A DNA stretch of 64,000 nucleotides, from assembly GCA_016795065.1 (NCBI GenBank), contig JAEUIU010000086.1, positions 117,930 to 181,929 on the forward strand, written 5' to 3'. Below the pieces are notes generated by a model. It saw only the letters and a list, made by a program, of their open reading frames with translations, did no database searches and was not told where the DNA came from. Source of the stretch: Phycisphaerae bacterium (lineage in GTDB: Bacteria > Planctomycetota > Phycisphaerae > Phycisphaerales > SM1A02). The position numbers were made by a program, and so were the translations under genes. Of this stretch, positions 43,242 to 50,844 are shown piece by piece. The stretch's first letter is position 1. Each line of letters begins with the position of its first letter.

Positions 43242-44141
43242 TCACTTCACCCGGCGCACCGGCAACCCCGGAATCTGCTGACCTTCGGCAATGCGGTGGA
43301 GCTTGTCGCGGAAGAGCACGCTGATCATGTACTCGTAATTGGCCATCAGGCAGGCCAGATGGAAGCCAGGCCGCCCGTCGAGGAAGCCGAGGCGAAGGAA
43401 GTACATGTACATGAAGCGCATCACAGGACGTCCGGGAAGCCGCGGCCAGAGCGTGCGCCGGATCCACTGCCGCCAGCGGAGGTGGTCCTTGAACATGCGC
43501 TGCGGGTCGGCGCCGCCGCCCTCGCCGAAGTGGGCTCGCACCCATTCGTCGCTCTCGAGGTCGGCGTAGATGATGTGCTTCTTGATGTACTCCGAGATCG
43601 TCTCGCGGCGGATGTGCAGCATCTCGCCCTTGAGGTAGCTCGTCGGGCCATCGCAGAGCATGTGCTCGTGCACCGCACGGTCCTCGTAGCGGCAGCGTCC
43701 GCGTCGGAAGAAGCGGAGATTCCACGAGGGATAGAGTCCGCCGTGGCGCACGGCGCGACCCATGAAGAGGACCACGCGGTTCACGAAGTAGCCGGCGACG
43801 TCCTTCTCGTTGGCGGCGACCTCAAGCAGCTCTCGCCCGAGGCGAGGCGTGATGCGTTCGTCGGCGTCGAGGATGAACACCCAGTCGGCGGTGAGCCCGA
43901 GGTTGTCGAGCCCCCAGTTCTTCTGTCGGGCGTAGCCTTCCCAAGCGTGCTCCACCACCGTCGCCCCGGCCTTGCGGGCAATCTCCTGGGTACCGTCGGT
44001 CGAGCAGGAATCGAGGACGAAAACGGGCCCGACCTTGATCGCGTTCCGCACCGTCTCCTCGATGTGGGCCGCCTCGTTGAAGGTCGGGATGAGGATCTCG
44101 ATGAGGGGTGATGCGCCCCGTGTGGCGGGTGCGGCACTCAT
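43242..44141 (-). CDS. Family 2 glycosyltransferase, WaaE/KdtX-like
   Basis: A 299-residue inverting glycosyltransferase. The GT-A fold opens with IEILIPTFNEAAHIEETV, then VLDSCSTDGTQEIA and the metal-binding ILDADERI. The second half (GRAVRHGGLYPSWNLRFFRRGRCRYEDRAVHEH) is shared with lipopolysaccharide-core beta-glucosyltransferases such as WaaE. Its ATG overlaps the stop of the preceding glycosyltransferase by four bases. It is the last gene of a four-gene operon that assembles or decorates a surface glycan. Confidence 0.9.
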   Translation of the reverse strand: MSAAPATRGASPLIEILIPTFNEAAHIEETVRNAIKVGPVFVLDSCSTDGTQEIARKAGATVVEHAWEGYARQKNWGLDNLGLTADWVFILDADERITPRLGRELLEVAANEKDVAGYFVNRVVLFMGRAVRHGGLYPSWNLRFFRRGRCRYEDRAVHEHMLCDGPTSYLKGEMLHIRRETISEYIKKHIIYADLESDEWVRAHFGEGGGADPQRMFKDHLRWRQWIRRTLWPRLPGRPVMRFMYMYFLRLGFLDGRPGFHLACLMANYEYMISVLFRDKLHRIAEGQQIPGLPVRRVK

Positions 44142-45112
44142 GGCGTGCGCTCCTCGAGCATTCGGCCGGCCAGCTCGTCGGTGCGGACGCGCCAGTTCCG
44201 TTGCTGCTCGCGAAGCTTGAGCTCGATCCAGTACTCGTACATCGAGATCATCGCCGCGTAGTGGAAACCGGCGATGCCGTCGAGGCAGGCCAGTCGCAGG
44301 AAGTACATGTAGATGAAGCGCACCAGGCCGCGGAAGGGCGGGAAGAAGCTCAGGTTCTTGATCGCACGGCGCCGCACCGCCTTGTCCTTGCCGAAGGCGA
44401 GCTTGATCTGGGCGCTCAATCCCGTGCCCACCACGCGCGTCGCCTCCCTCGCCTCCATCTGCGAGTAGGAGTTGTGCTTGTGGAACCAGGGCACGAGGCC
44501 CTTGTTGAAGCTGTAGTGGATGAAGTGCTCGCTCAGCTCACCTAACGATCCGTCCACGACCGGGTGGGCGTTGACCTCGCGGTCCTCGTAGTGGACCTTC
44601 TCGGGGCGGAAGAGCCGGAGAATCCAGACCGGATAGATGCCGCCTCGGCGGATCCAGCGGCCCAGGAACATGTTCTTGTAGCGCAACCGATACGCGACGT
44701 GCGGCAGGCTGGCGTCGTTGGTCTTCCCAAGGATCTCGTCGCGCAGCTCGGTCGGCATCCGCTCGTCGGCATCCGAGTAATAGACCCACGGGTACTTGAA
44801 CGGGATGTTGCGCAGGGCCCAATTGGAGTGGGCCGACCAGTTGTCGAACTTCCGCTGGATGATCCGGACGTTTGGAAAACGGGCCGAGATCTCGAGCGTC
44901 CGGTCGGAGGAGTAGCTGTCGAAGAGGACAACATCGTCGGTGAAATCGAAGCAGCGAAGACACGCTTCGATGTTGACCTCCTCGTCCTTGGTGAGAACAA
45001 GGATGCTCACCGGCAACTTATCCTTGGGCAGGCGCACGGCGAAGTTCTCGATGTACCCCTGCGGCGGTGGGCTGGGGGGCACGGGACTCGCGTTGGCGGG
45101 AGCGTCGCTCAT
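44138..45112 (-). CDS. Family 2 glycosyltransferase
   Basis: A 324-residue protein related to the next gene. It has PVSILVLTKDEEVNIEACL, FDSYSSDRTLEIS and the acidic YSDADERM where nucleotide-sugar and metal bind. The C-terminal part also contains RWIRRGGIYPVWILRLFRPEKVHYEDREVN, so the two probably arose by duplication and act in sequence. A Pro-rich N-terminus of about 18 residues precedes the domain. It overlaps both neighbours by four bases. Confidence 0.9.
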   Translation of the reverse strand: MSDAPANASPVPPSPPPQGYIENFAVRLPKDKLPVSILVLTKDEEVNIEACLRCFDFTDDVVLFDSYSSDRTLEISARFPNVRIIQRKFDNWSAHSNWALRNIPFKYPWVYYSDADERMPTELRDEILGKTNDASLPHVAYRLRYKNMFLGRWIRRGGIYPVWILRLFRPEKVHYEDREVNAHPVVDGSLGELSEHFIHYSFNKGLVPWFHKHNSYSQMEAREATRVVGTGLSAQIKLAFGKDKAVRRRAIKNLSFFPPFRGLVRFIYMYFLRLACLDGIAGFHYAAMISMYEYWIELKLREQQRNWRVRTDELAGRMLEERTP

Positions 45113-45753
45113 GGCCGTCCTCCCTCGCTGACGCGCTCGGGCCGCGGGCGGGCCTTCACGACACGGGCCGGATTGCCGGCGACGATCATGGCCGCGGGCA
45201 CGTCGCGCATCACGACCGAGCAGGCCCCGACAAGGGCGTTGTCGCCGACGGTCACGTCGGGCCCGATGAAGGCGTCCGCGCAGATCCAGGCACCGTTTCC
45301 GATGGTGATGAAGGACCGCATCAGCGGCAGGTCCTCGCGGTGGTAGTCATGGGTGCCGGCGCAGAGGTGGGCCCGCTGGGAGACGACGGTGTGGTCGCCG
45401 ATCCGGATCGGTCCGAGGTTGTAGACGAGAACCTGCTCGGCGAGTGTGCTGTACGAGCCCATCGTGAGAAGCCACGGATGCTGCACGCGCACGCTGCGGC
45501 GAACGATGCTGGTGTCAGTCAGCGTGGCTCCGAAGCGCCGCAGGAGGAAGCGCCGCCAGCGGTGGGCCTTCATCGGCGACCAGCGGAAAAGCGTCGCTTG
45601 CACCAGTTCCCAAAGCGCCCGCTTGAGGTACTCCTCCTTGGAGTAAGGCCGCCGGGCGGTCTTGTCCAGACGCTGGTAGAGCTCGGGCGTTGGCGACGCG
45701 CTCGACGTCGGACCGGTGCCGCTGGCTTGGCTTGGGGAGGGCGCTTCCGTCAT
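45109..45753 (-). CDS. WcaF/LbH-type acyltransferase
   Basis: A 214-residue left-handed beta-helix acetyltransferase. Hexapeptide repeats run from about residue 110 to 195 (IRIGDHTVVSQRAHLCAGTHDYHRED, IGNGAWICADAFIGPDVTVGDNALVGACSVV), with the catalytic-type His in AGTHDYH. The end NPARVVKARP is typical of the WcaF/maltose-acetyltransferase group, which add O-acetyl groups to sugars. ATG 45753 overlaps the epimerase stop as ATGA; the frame is open further upstream inside the epimerase gene but has no support there. Confidence 0.88.
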   Translation of the reverse strand: MTEAPSPSQASGTGPTSSASPTPELYQRLDKTARRPYSKEEYLKRALWELVQATLFRWSPMKAHRWRRFLLRRFGATLTDTSIVRRSVRVQHPWLLTMGSYSTLAEQVLVYNLGPIRIGDHTVVSQRAHLCAGTHDYHREDLPLMRSFITIGNGAWICADAFIGPDVTVGDNALVGACSVVMRDVPAAMIVAGNPARVVKARPRPERVSEGGRP

Positions 45754-46736
45754 CGTGCCCCTACGGTCTGCGATGTCGCCCATCGCACGGTGGCGTCGAT
45801 ACCCTCGGCAAATGCGGTCACCGGCGCGTAGCCGAGGAGTGCCTTCGCCTTGGCGATGTCCGCCGACGAGTGTCGCACGTCGCCGGCCCGCGGCGGGCCG
45901 AACGATGGCGACGCGGTGCTGCCAAGGGCCTTGGCGATGCCGTCGATCGTCTCCAGAAGCGAGATCCTCGCCCCGGTGCCAATGTTGATCACCTCGCCCT
46001 TCAGCGGACGCTCGCACGCCGCGGCGAGGAGGTTCGCGTGGACGATGTTGTGGATATAGACGAAGTCTCGAGTCTGCAGCCCGTCGCCGAAGATGGTCGG
46101 CTGGCGACCGGCGGCAAGAATGTCGGTGAAGGCGCTGATGGCCGCCGCGTAGGGCGACTTCGGATCCTGGGCGGGACCGAAGACGTTGAAGTAACGAAGC
46201 GAGACCGTCGAGATCGGGAAGCAGTGGGCGAAAGCGGAGAGGAGCACTTCGCCGGCAACCTTGCTGGCGGCGTAAGGCGAACGGCAGTCAGTCGCGTGCT
46301 CCTCGCGGCTTGGGAGCTGCGGCTCGCCACCGTAGGCCGCGGCACTGGCGGCAAAGAGAACCCGACGGACCTTCGCGGCAACCGCCTCCTCGAGGACGAT
46401 TTCGGTGCCGAGGATGTTCACCTGGGCGCAGCGCTCCGGCTGCTCGACGCTCTGCGGCACGCTGACCATCGCGGCCTCGTGAAAGACGAGGTCGCACCCC
46501 TCGATGGCCGAGCGGACCAAGGGGCGGTCGGTGACCGAGCCATGGAAAAACCGGGCCGCATCGGGAACGCGATGCCGGTGACCCGAGGAGAGGTCATCGA
46601 GGACGTGAACCTCGGCCCCAAGCCGGAGGAGGTTCTCCGCCAGGTGCCCGCCGATGAAGCCGGCCCCGCCGGTCACCAAGGCACGGCGACCACGAAAGGC
46701 GTCGCGATAGATCTGGGACTCGGGCTGGTAGGGCAT
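45750..46736 (-). CDS. NAD-dependent UDP-glucose 4-epimerase-like protein
   Basis: A 328-residue extended SDR. ALVTGGAGFIGGHLAENLL binds NAD, HEAAMVSVPQSV and FAASAAAYG follow, and the catalytic Tyr-Lys is in SPYAASK. RYFNVFGPAQDP is the usual next strand. It could be a 4-epimerase (Galactose or N-acetyl forms) or a related dehydratase. First gene of the four-gene glycan operon. ATG 46736 is preferred; an upstream frame to 46799 adds no conserved sequence. Confidence 0.9.
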   Translation of the reverse strand: MPYQPESQIYRDAFRGRRALVTGGAGFIGGHLAENLLRLGAEVHVLDDLSSGHRHRVPDAARFFHGSVTDRPLVRSAIEGCDLVFHEAAMVSVPQSVEQPERCAQVNILGTEIVLEEAVAAKVRRVLFAASAAAYGGEPQLPSREEHATDCRSPYAASKVAGEVLLSAFAHCFPISTVSLRYFNVFGPAQDPKSPYAAAISAFTDILAAGRQPTIFGDGLQTRDFVYIHNIVHANLLAAACERPLKGEVINIGTGARISLLETIDGIAKALGSTASPSFGPPRAGDVRHSSADIAKAKALLGYAPVTAFAEGIDATVRWATSQTVGAR

Positions 46737-47131
46737 GGGAAGGTGCGACGCAAAAAGGGCGGTTTCGCCGTGTGCCTTGGCGCACGTGCCGTGCACCACA
46801 GGACGGGGCGGAGACTATACAGGTGCCGACCGTCCCCCGAGGAACACGGGCTTGGGCCGCTCTGCACGCCCTCGGGTGACCCGATCGGGGCCGAGGGAGG
46901 CCGACCAGAAACTGCGGGGCTTGAAAGCTATCGGTCAGATTCCCCTTCGACTCCGATTCGGAGCGAGAACCGTTGAGCTCCATTCGCCTCAGGTCCGGGG
47001 TTGGTTCGCCCGCCCGTCGGTCGCCGATCGGGCGGCATTCAACCGGCGCGGGCCCGAACCGGCGGCCACACATCGCGAGGCCCGATCCAGAGGAAAGAAG
47101 CCGATCCGGCCTGCCGATACCATCCGCCCCG
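46737..47131. other. Divergent intergenic region between glycan operon and cysS
   Basis: 395 bases without a supported gene. It should hold promoters for both directions. On the minus strand TATAGT (46814-46819) could be a -10 for the epimerase operon, but no good -35 accompanies it. A nested inverted repeat at 46869-46897 (outer arms of 7 bases, inner palindrome cccgatcggg at 46880-46889) could form a cruciform or bind a dimeric regulator. Confidence 0.5.
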
Positions 47132-48664
47132 ATGTCAGCGCCCGTCCTTAGCCTCTACAACACGCTCAGCAAGTCGCTTGAGAGCTTCTCGCCGCTCGAC
47201 CCTGCCGGCCGGAAGGTGACGTTCTACTCCTGCGGACCGACGGTCTACGACTACGCCCACATCGGGAATTTCAGGTCGTTTCTCAACGCTGACATCCTGC
47301 GCAGAACCCTCGAACTCCTCGGGTACGAGGTCCGGCACGTGATGAACATCACCGACGTCGGCCACATGACCGACGACGGGAACGCCGACGGCGGGGGTGA
47401 AGACCGCATGGCGGTAGCGGGTCGACGACTGGCCGAGGCCAAGAAGAGCGGCAAGCTGCCCGCGGACGTCGCCATCGACCCGAATGACCCCTACGCGATC
47501 GCCGAGTTCTACGCCCAGGCCTTCCTCGAGGACTCGAAAACGCTCGGCCTGAAGGTCGCCTTCGACCGCGAGCGCGATCCCGGCCTGATGCCGCGACCGA
47601 CCCGTTACATCCGGGAGATGATTCTGTTGGTCGAACGGCTCATCGCCCGCAACCACGCCTACGTCGGTCGCGACGGCGTCGTCTACTTCGATGTCCGGTC
47701 GTTCCCGCAGTACGGCAAGCTCTCGGGCAACACCCTCGACAACCTGAAGGAAGGCGCCGGCGAGCGGATCAGCGCCGAGAACCAGGCGAACAAGCGGAAC
47801 GCCGCCGACTTCATGCTCTGGAAGCCCGACGCCACGCACATCATGCGTTGGCCAAGCCCGTGGGGCGAGGGCTACCCGGGCTGGCACCTGGAATGCTCGG
47901 CCATGGCGGCCGGACTGTTAGGTGAGGAGATCGACCTCCACTCCGGGGGCGAGGACAACATCTTCCCGCACCACGAGTGCGAGATCGCCCAGAGCTGCGG
48001 GGCGAGCGGCCATACCCACTTCGCCCGCCACTGGTTCCACACCCGGCACCTGATGGTGGAAGGCGACAAGATGAGCAAGTCGAAGGGCAATTTCTACACC
48101 GCCCGCGACATGTTCGCGAAGGGTGTGACGCCTGCGGCCCTGCGCCTTGAATTGGTGCGGACTCACTATCGAAGTAACTCCAACTTCACGATGCAGGGTC
48201 TCGCGGATTGCCAGCGGCAGATCGACCGATGGAGCCGGGCGTACGAGGCCCTCAAGGCCGCGGCCGCCGGCAAGTCCCCGGACCGCGCGGCCGCAGCGGG
48301 CCCCTTCGAGTCGGCGCTTCCGACGTTCATCGATTCGCTCTGCGATGACCTGAACCTGGCCCGGGCGATGGCGGCCATGAACGAAGCGTTAGGTCGCGAC
48401 GGCTCCGCGGCTTGCCCGGTCCGCGAGGCCACGGCCCTCGAACGCATGAACGGCGTGCTCGGCGTCTTCGAGCGCAACGCGGTGATGGCTGGCGACGACG
48501 ACGGTCTCGAGGGCAAGGTCAAGGCCTTGCTCGAACGCCGCACCGCCGCACGGGCGAGCAAGAACTGGGCCGAGAGTGACAAGGTCCGCGACGAACTCGC
48601 AGCCCTCGGCGTGGCGATCAAGGACGGCCCGCAGGGGACGACCTGGTCGCGGGTCGTGAAGTGA
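47132..48664 (+). CDS. cysS: Cysteinyl-tRNA synthetase
   Basis: A 510-residue class I aminoacyl-tRNA synthetase that charges tRNA-Cys. The HIGH motif is HIGN (residues 43-46), the zinc ligands include Cys34 (SCGPTVYDY), GWHLECSAM and HHECE, and KMSKS is present at 313-317. A lineage-typical insert of about 40 residues (GGGEDRMAVAGRR..) sits in the connective region. ATG 47132 gives the usual N-terminus; the frame is open upstream to 46973, but that stretch is not conserved. Confidence 0.96.
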   Translation: MSAPVLSLYNTLSKSLESFSPLDPAGRKVTFYSCGPTVYDYAHIGNFRSFLNADILRRTLELLGYEVRHVMNITDVGHMTDDGNADGGGEDRMAVAGRRLAEAKKSGKLPADVAIDPNDPYAIAEFYAQAFLEDSKTLGLKVAFDRERDPGLMPRPTRYIREMILLVERLIARNHAYVGRDGVVYFDVRSFPQYGKLSGNTLDNLKEGAGERISAENQANKRNAADFMLWKPDATHIMRWPSPWGEGYPGWHLECSAMAAGLLGEEIDLHSGGEDNIFPHHECEIAQSCGASGHTHFARHWFHTRHLMVEGDKMSKSKGNFYTARDMFAKGVTPAALRLELVRTHYRSNSNFTMQGLADCQRQIDRWSRAYEALKAAAAGKSPDRAAAAGPFESALPTFIDSLCDDLNLARAMAAMNEALGRDGSAACPVREATALERMNGVLGVFERNAVMAGDDDGLEGKVKALLERRTAARASKNWAESDKVRDELAALGVAIKDGPQGTTWSRVVK

Positions 48665-48751
48665 CCGGAGGCGCGGCCCCCCGCGCGTAGCACCGACAAA
48701 CCACAACACGGCGGCAACGGAGAGCCAACGGAGCGCTCGTACGATCGTGAC

Positions 48752-49321
48752 ATGGATGACATGTCGGCGAGCGATTTCACCTCCGAACGGCCTGCGGCCA
48801 GTCGATCATCGGATTTCGAGACGGTTTACCGCGAGCTGCGCCAGCTCGTTCGAGCCCAGAAGGCCCGCGACCGGTGTGGCGAACCACTGCAGGTCACGTC
48901 CGTGGTGAGGGAGACATGGCAACGGCTCACCGCCGCCGACCCGAAGAGATGGGGGTCGGCCAAGACCTTCGCCTCACTCGCGGCGGAGGCCATGCGAAGG
49001 CTCTTGATTGACCACGCCAGAGAGCGGGCCGCAAAAGCCCCTGCCGGAGGCTCGGATGACCGGGTGCGGTCGGCACTGGCCATCGATGACCCCCTGGACT
49101 TCACGATCGTTTCCGAGCCCGAGGCGATCGTCCGGTTTGACGGGGTGCTTCAGCGCCTGGCGGCCATCGAAGAGCGGGCAGCGGAGATCGTTCGCCTTCG
49201 CTCCTTTGCGGGCCTCACCATCGACGAGGTCGCGGAGGCATTCGGCGAACCGGCTTCCCGCGTGAAGCGCGACTGGCAGTTCGCCCGCAACTGGCTGGTG
49301 CGCGAATTGGATCGGACGTGA
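48752..49321 (+). CDS. ECF-type sigma factor, planctomycete (TIGR02999-like) class
   Basis: A 189-residue RNA polymerase sigma factor with regions 2 (about residues 24-95, with LLIDHARERAAKA) and 4 (about 135-185, with EIVRLRSFAGLTIDEVAEAFGEPASRVKRDWQFAR as a helix-turn-helix). The pattern VYRELRQLVRAQ..TSVVRETWQRLT fits the TIGR02999/ECF class that is abundant in Planctomycetota and often sits beside a serine/threonine kinase. Here there is no anti-sigma or kinase gene: cysS lies upstream and mnmE converges from the right. How it is activated is not visible. Confidence 0.9.
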   Translation: MDDMSASDFTSERPAASRSSDFETVYRELRQLVRAQKARDRCGEPLQVTSVVRETWQRLTAADPKRWGSAKTFASLAAEAMRRLLIDHARERAAKAPAGGSDDRVRSALAIDDPLDFTIVSEPEAIVRFDGVLQRLAAIEERAAEIVRLRSFAGLTIDEVAEAFGEPASRVKRDWQFARNWLVRELDRT

Positions 49322-49375
49322 TCTGCCGGAAGGCAGCGTGCGCTCGGAGGACGCCACGCACTTCCCGAACGGGCA

Positions 49376-50824
49376 TCACTTCCCGATGCAGAACTTCCCG
49401 AAGATCCGCCCCAGGACGTCGTCGGGTGCGATGCGACCGCTGATGGCGCCAAGCGCATCGAGCGCCGTCCGGAGGGATGCCGCGACGAGCTCGGGAGCTC
49501 GGAGCGAGCTTGACGCAAGCGTCGTTCGGCATGCCTCGAATGCGGCGAGCGCATCACGAAGGGACGTCTCGTGACGGGCAGCGAGGATGACGGTCTCGTC
49601 GCTCAGCGTTGCCACGCGCGAGGCGAGGGCGGCGACGATCGCTGCGCGCAGGTCGTCGAGGCCGAAGCCGGTGCGGGCGCTGACGGCGAGGCGCGTGACG
49701 GCCCCGTCAGTAGGCGGAGCCGGGGGAGAGCGGTCGCCGTCGGCGGTGTATCGCGGCACGGCAAGGTCAGCCTTGGTTGCGGCCATGACGCGCGGCGCAC
49801 TCCGCCAGCTCCCCTCTTGCTCTCCCCCGGTTCCGCCGGAGGAGTTGTCGCGTAGCGACAGAAGGGGCCGGCCATCCGCGCCCATCGCAACGCACTCAAC
49901 CACCAGATCCGCGCGCTCCACCGCCGCGCGCATTCGCTCTTGCATCGCCGGATTGAACCCTCCCCCGCTCTCGTCAACACCGGCCACGTCGACCAAACGC
50001 ACTTCGCTGCGTCCGCGCGGCGTTTCGATCATCGCGACCTCCTCTAACGCGTCGCGCGTCGTCCCGGCGATCGGCGATTCGACGGCCCGACGCCGTCCAA
50101 GCAGGGCGTTGAAGAGCGTGCTCTTCCCTGCGTTCGGCAGGCCGACGAGAACAACGCGCGGCGTCGCCTCGATGCGCTCCATCGGGACGCTGCGTTCGAG
50201 CCTCAAGCGGATCGCCGAGATCGACTCGCCCACATGCCCAGCGAGCACGACAGGCTCGATTGCCACGACGTCCTCCTGGTCGGTGAAGTCGATGCCTGCC
50301 TCGACCAGGGCCAGGTCGTTGGCCGTTCGATCGGCCAGGTCGGCAACGAAGCGGCCCAGTCCCCCGTCTGCGAGTTGGCGAGCCGCCCGAAGCTGGGCCG
50401 TCGTCGACGCTGCGATCGTCGCGGCGATGCCCTCGGCCTGGGTCAGGTCGATGCGTCCCCGGGCAAAGGCCCGCAACGTGAACTCACCCGGCGCCGCCGG
50501 GCGGGCGAGGTGACCGAGCCTCGCCGCCGTTCCTAACAGTTCGCTCTCCACCCAGGCGACCAGATCGGGGTTCCCGGGAACGAGGAGATCGAGGGTGTCC
50601 TCGCCGGTGGCGCTTGCCGGAGCAACCGCGCAGAACGCCAGACACGCGAGTCGGCGGCACCCAAACCGGAGCCTCACCTTTCGCACACCCCGCACATAGC
50701 GACCGGACGACTCGTCCATCGCCGCAAGCACCGGCCCGCAGGCCTCACCGCTCATCCGCACGAGCGAACGCAGCGATCGGCCGGGCGCCGAACCACGAGC
50801 GACGATCGTGCTGGCCAGATCCAT
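49376..50824 (-). CDS. mnmE: tRNA modification GTPase MnmE
   Basis: A 482-residue GTPase that with MnmG modifies the wobble uridine of some tRNAs. The N-terminal folate-binding domain begins STIVARGSAPGRSL; its GED segment (TGEDTLDLLVPG) departs a little from the usual TGEDxxE..HGG. The G domain has GLPNAGKST near residue 228, the switch TTRD, VDVAG and a TKAD-type G4. The protein ends in FCIGK, with the conserved catalytic Cys. A Gly/Ser-rich insert lies between G3 and G4. It follows yidC by 20 bases, the order seen in the classic rpmH-rnpA-yidC-mnmE group. ATG 50824 is used. Confidence 0.94.
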   Translation of the reverse strand: MDLASTIVARGSAPGRSLRSLVRMSGEACGPVLAAMDESSGRYVRGVRKVRLRFGCRRLACLAFCAVAPASATGEDTLDLLVPGNPDLVAWVESELLGTAARLGHLARPAAPGEFTLRAFARGRIDLTQAEGIAATIAASTTAQLRAARQLADGGLGRFVADLADRTANDLALVEAGIDFTDQEDVVAIEPVVLAGHVGESISAIRLRLERSVPMERIEATPRVVLVGLPNAGKSTLFNALLGRRRAVESPIAGTTRDALEEVAMIETPRGRSEVRLVDVAGVDESGGGFNPAMQERMRAAVERADLVVECVAMGADGRPLLSLRDNSSGGTGGEQEGSWRSAPRVMAATKADLAVPRYTADGDRSPPAPPTDGAVTRLAVSARTGFGLDDLRAAIVAALASRVATLSDETVILAARHETSLRDALAAFEACRTTLASSSLRAPELVAASLRTALDALGAISGRIAPDDVLGRIFGKFCIGK

Positions 50825-50844
50825 CACCGCGCTTCACGTCGCGA

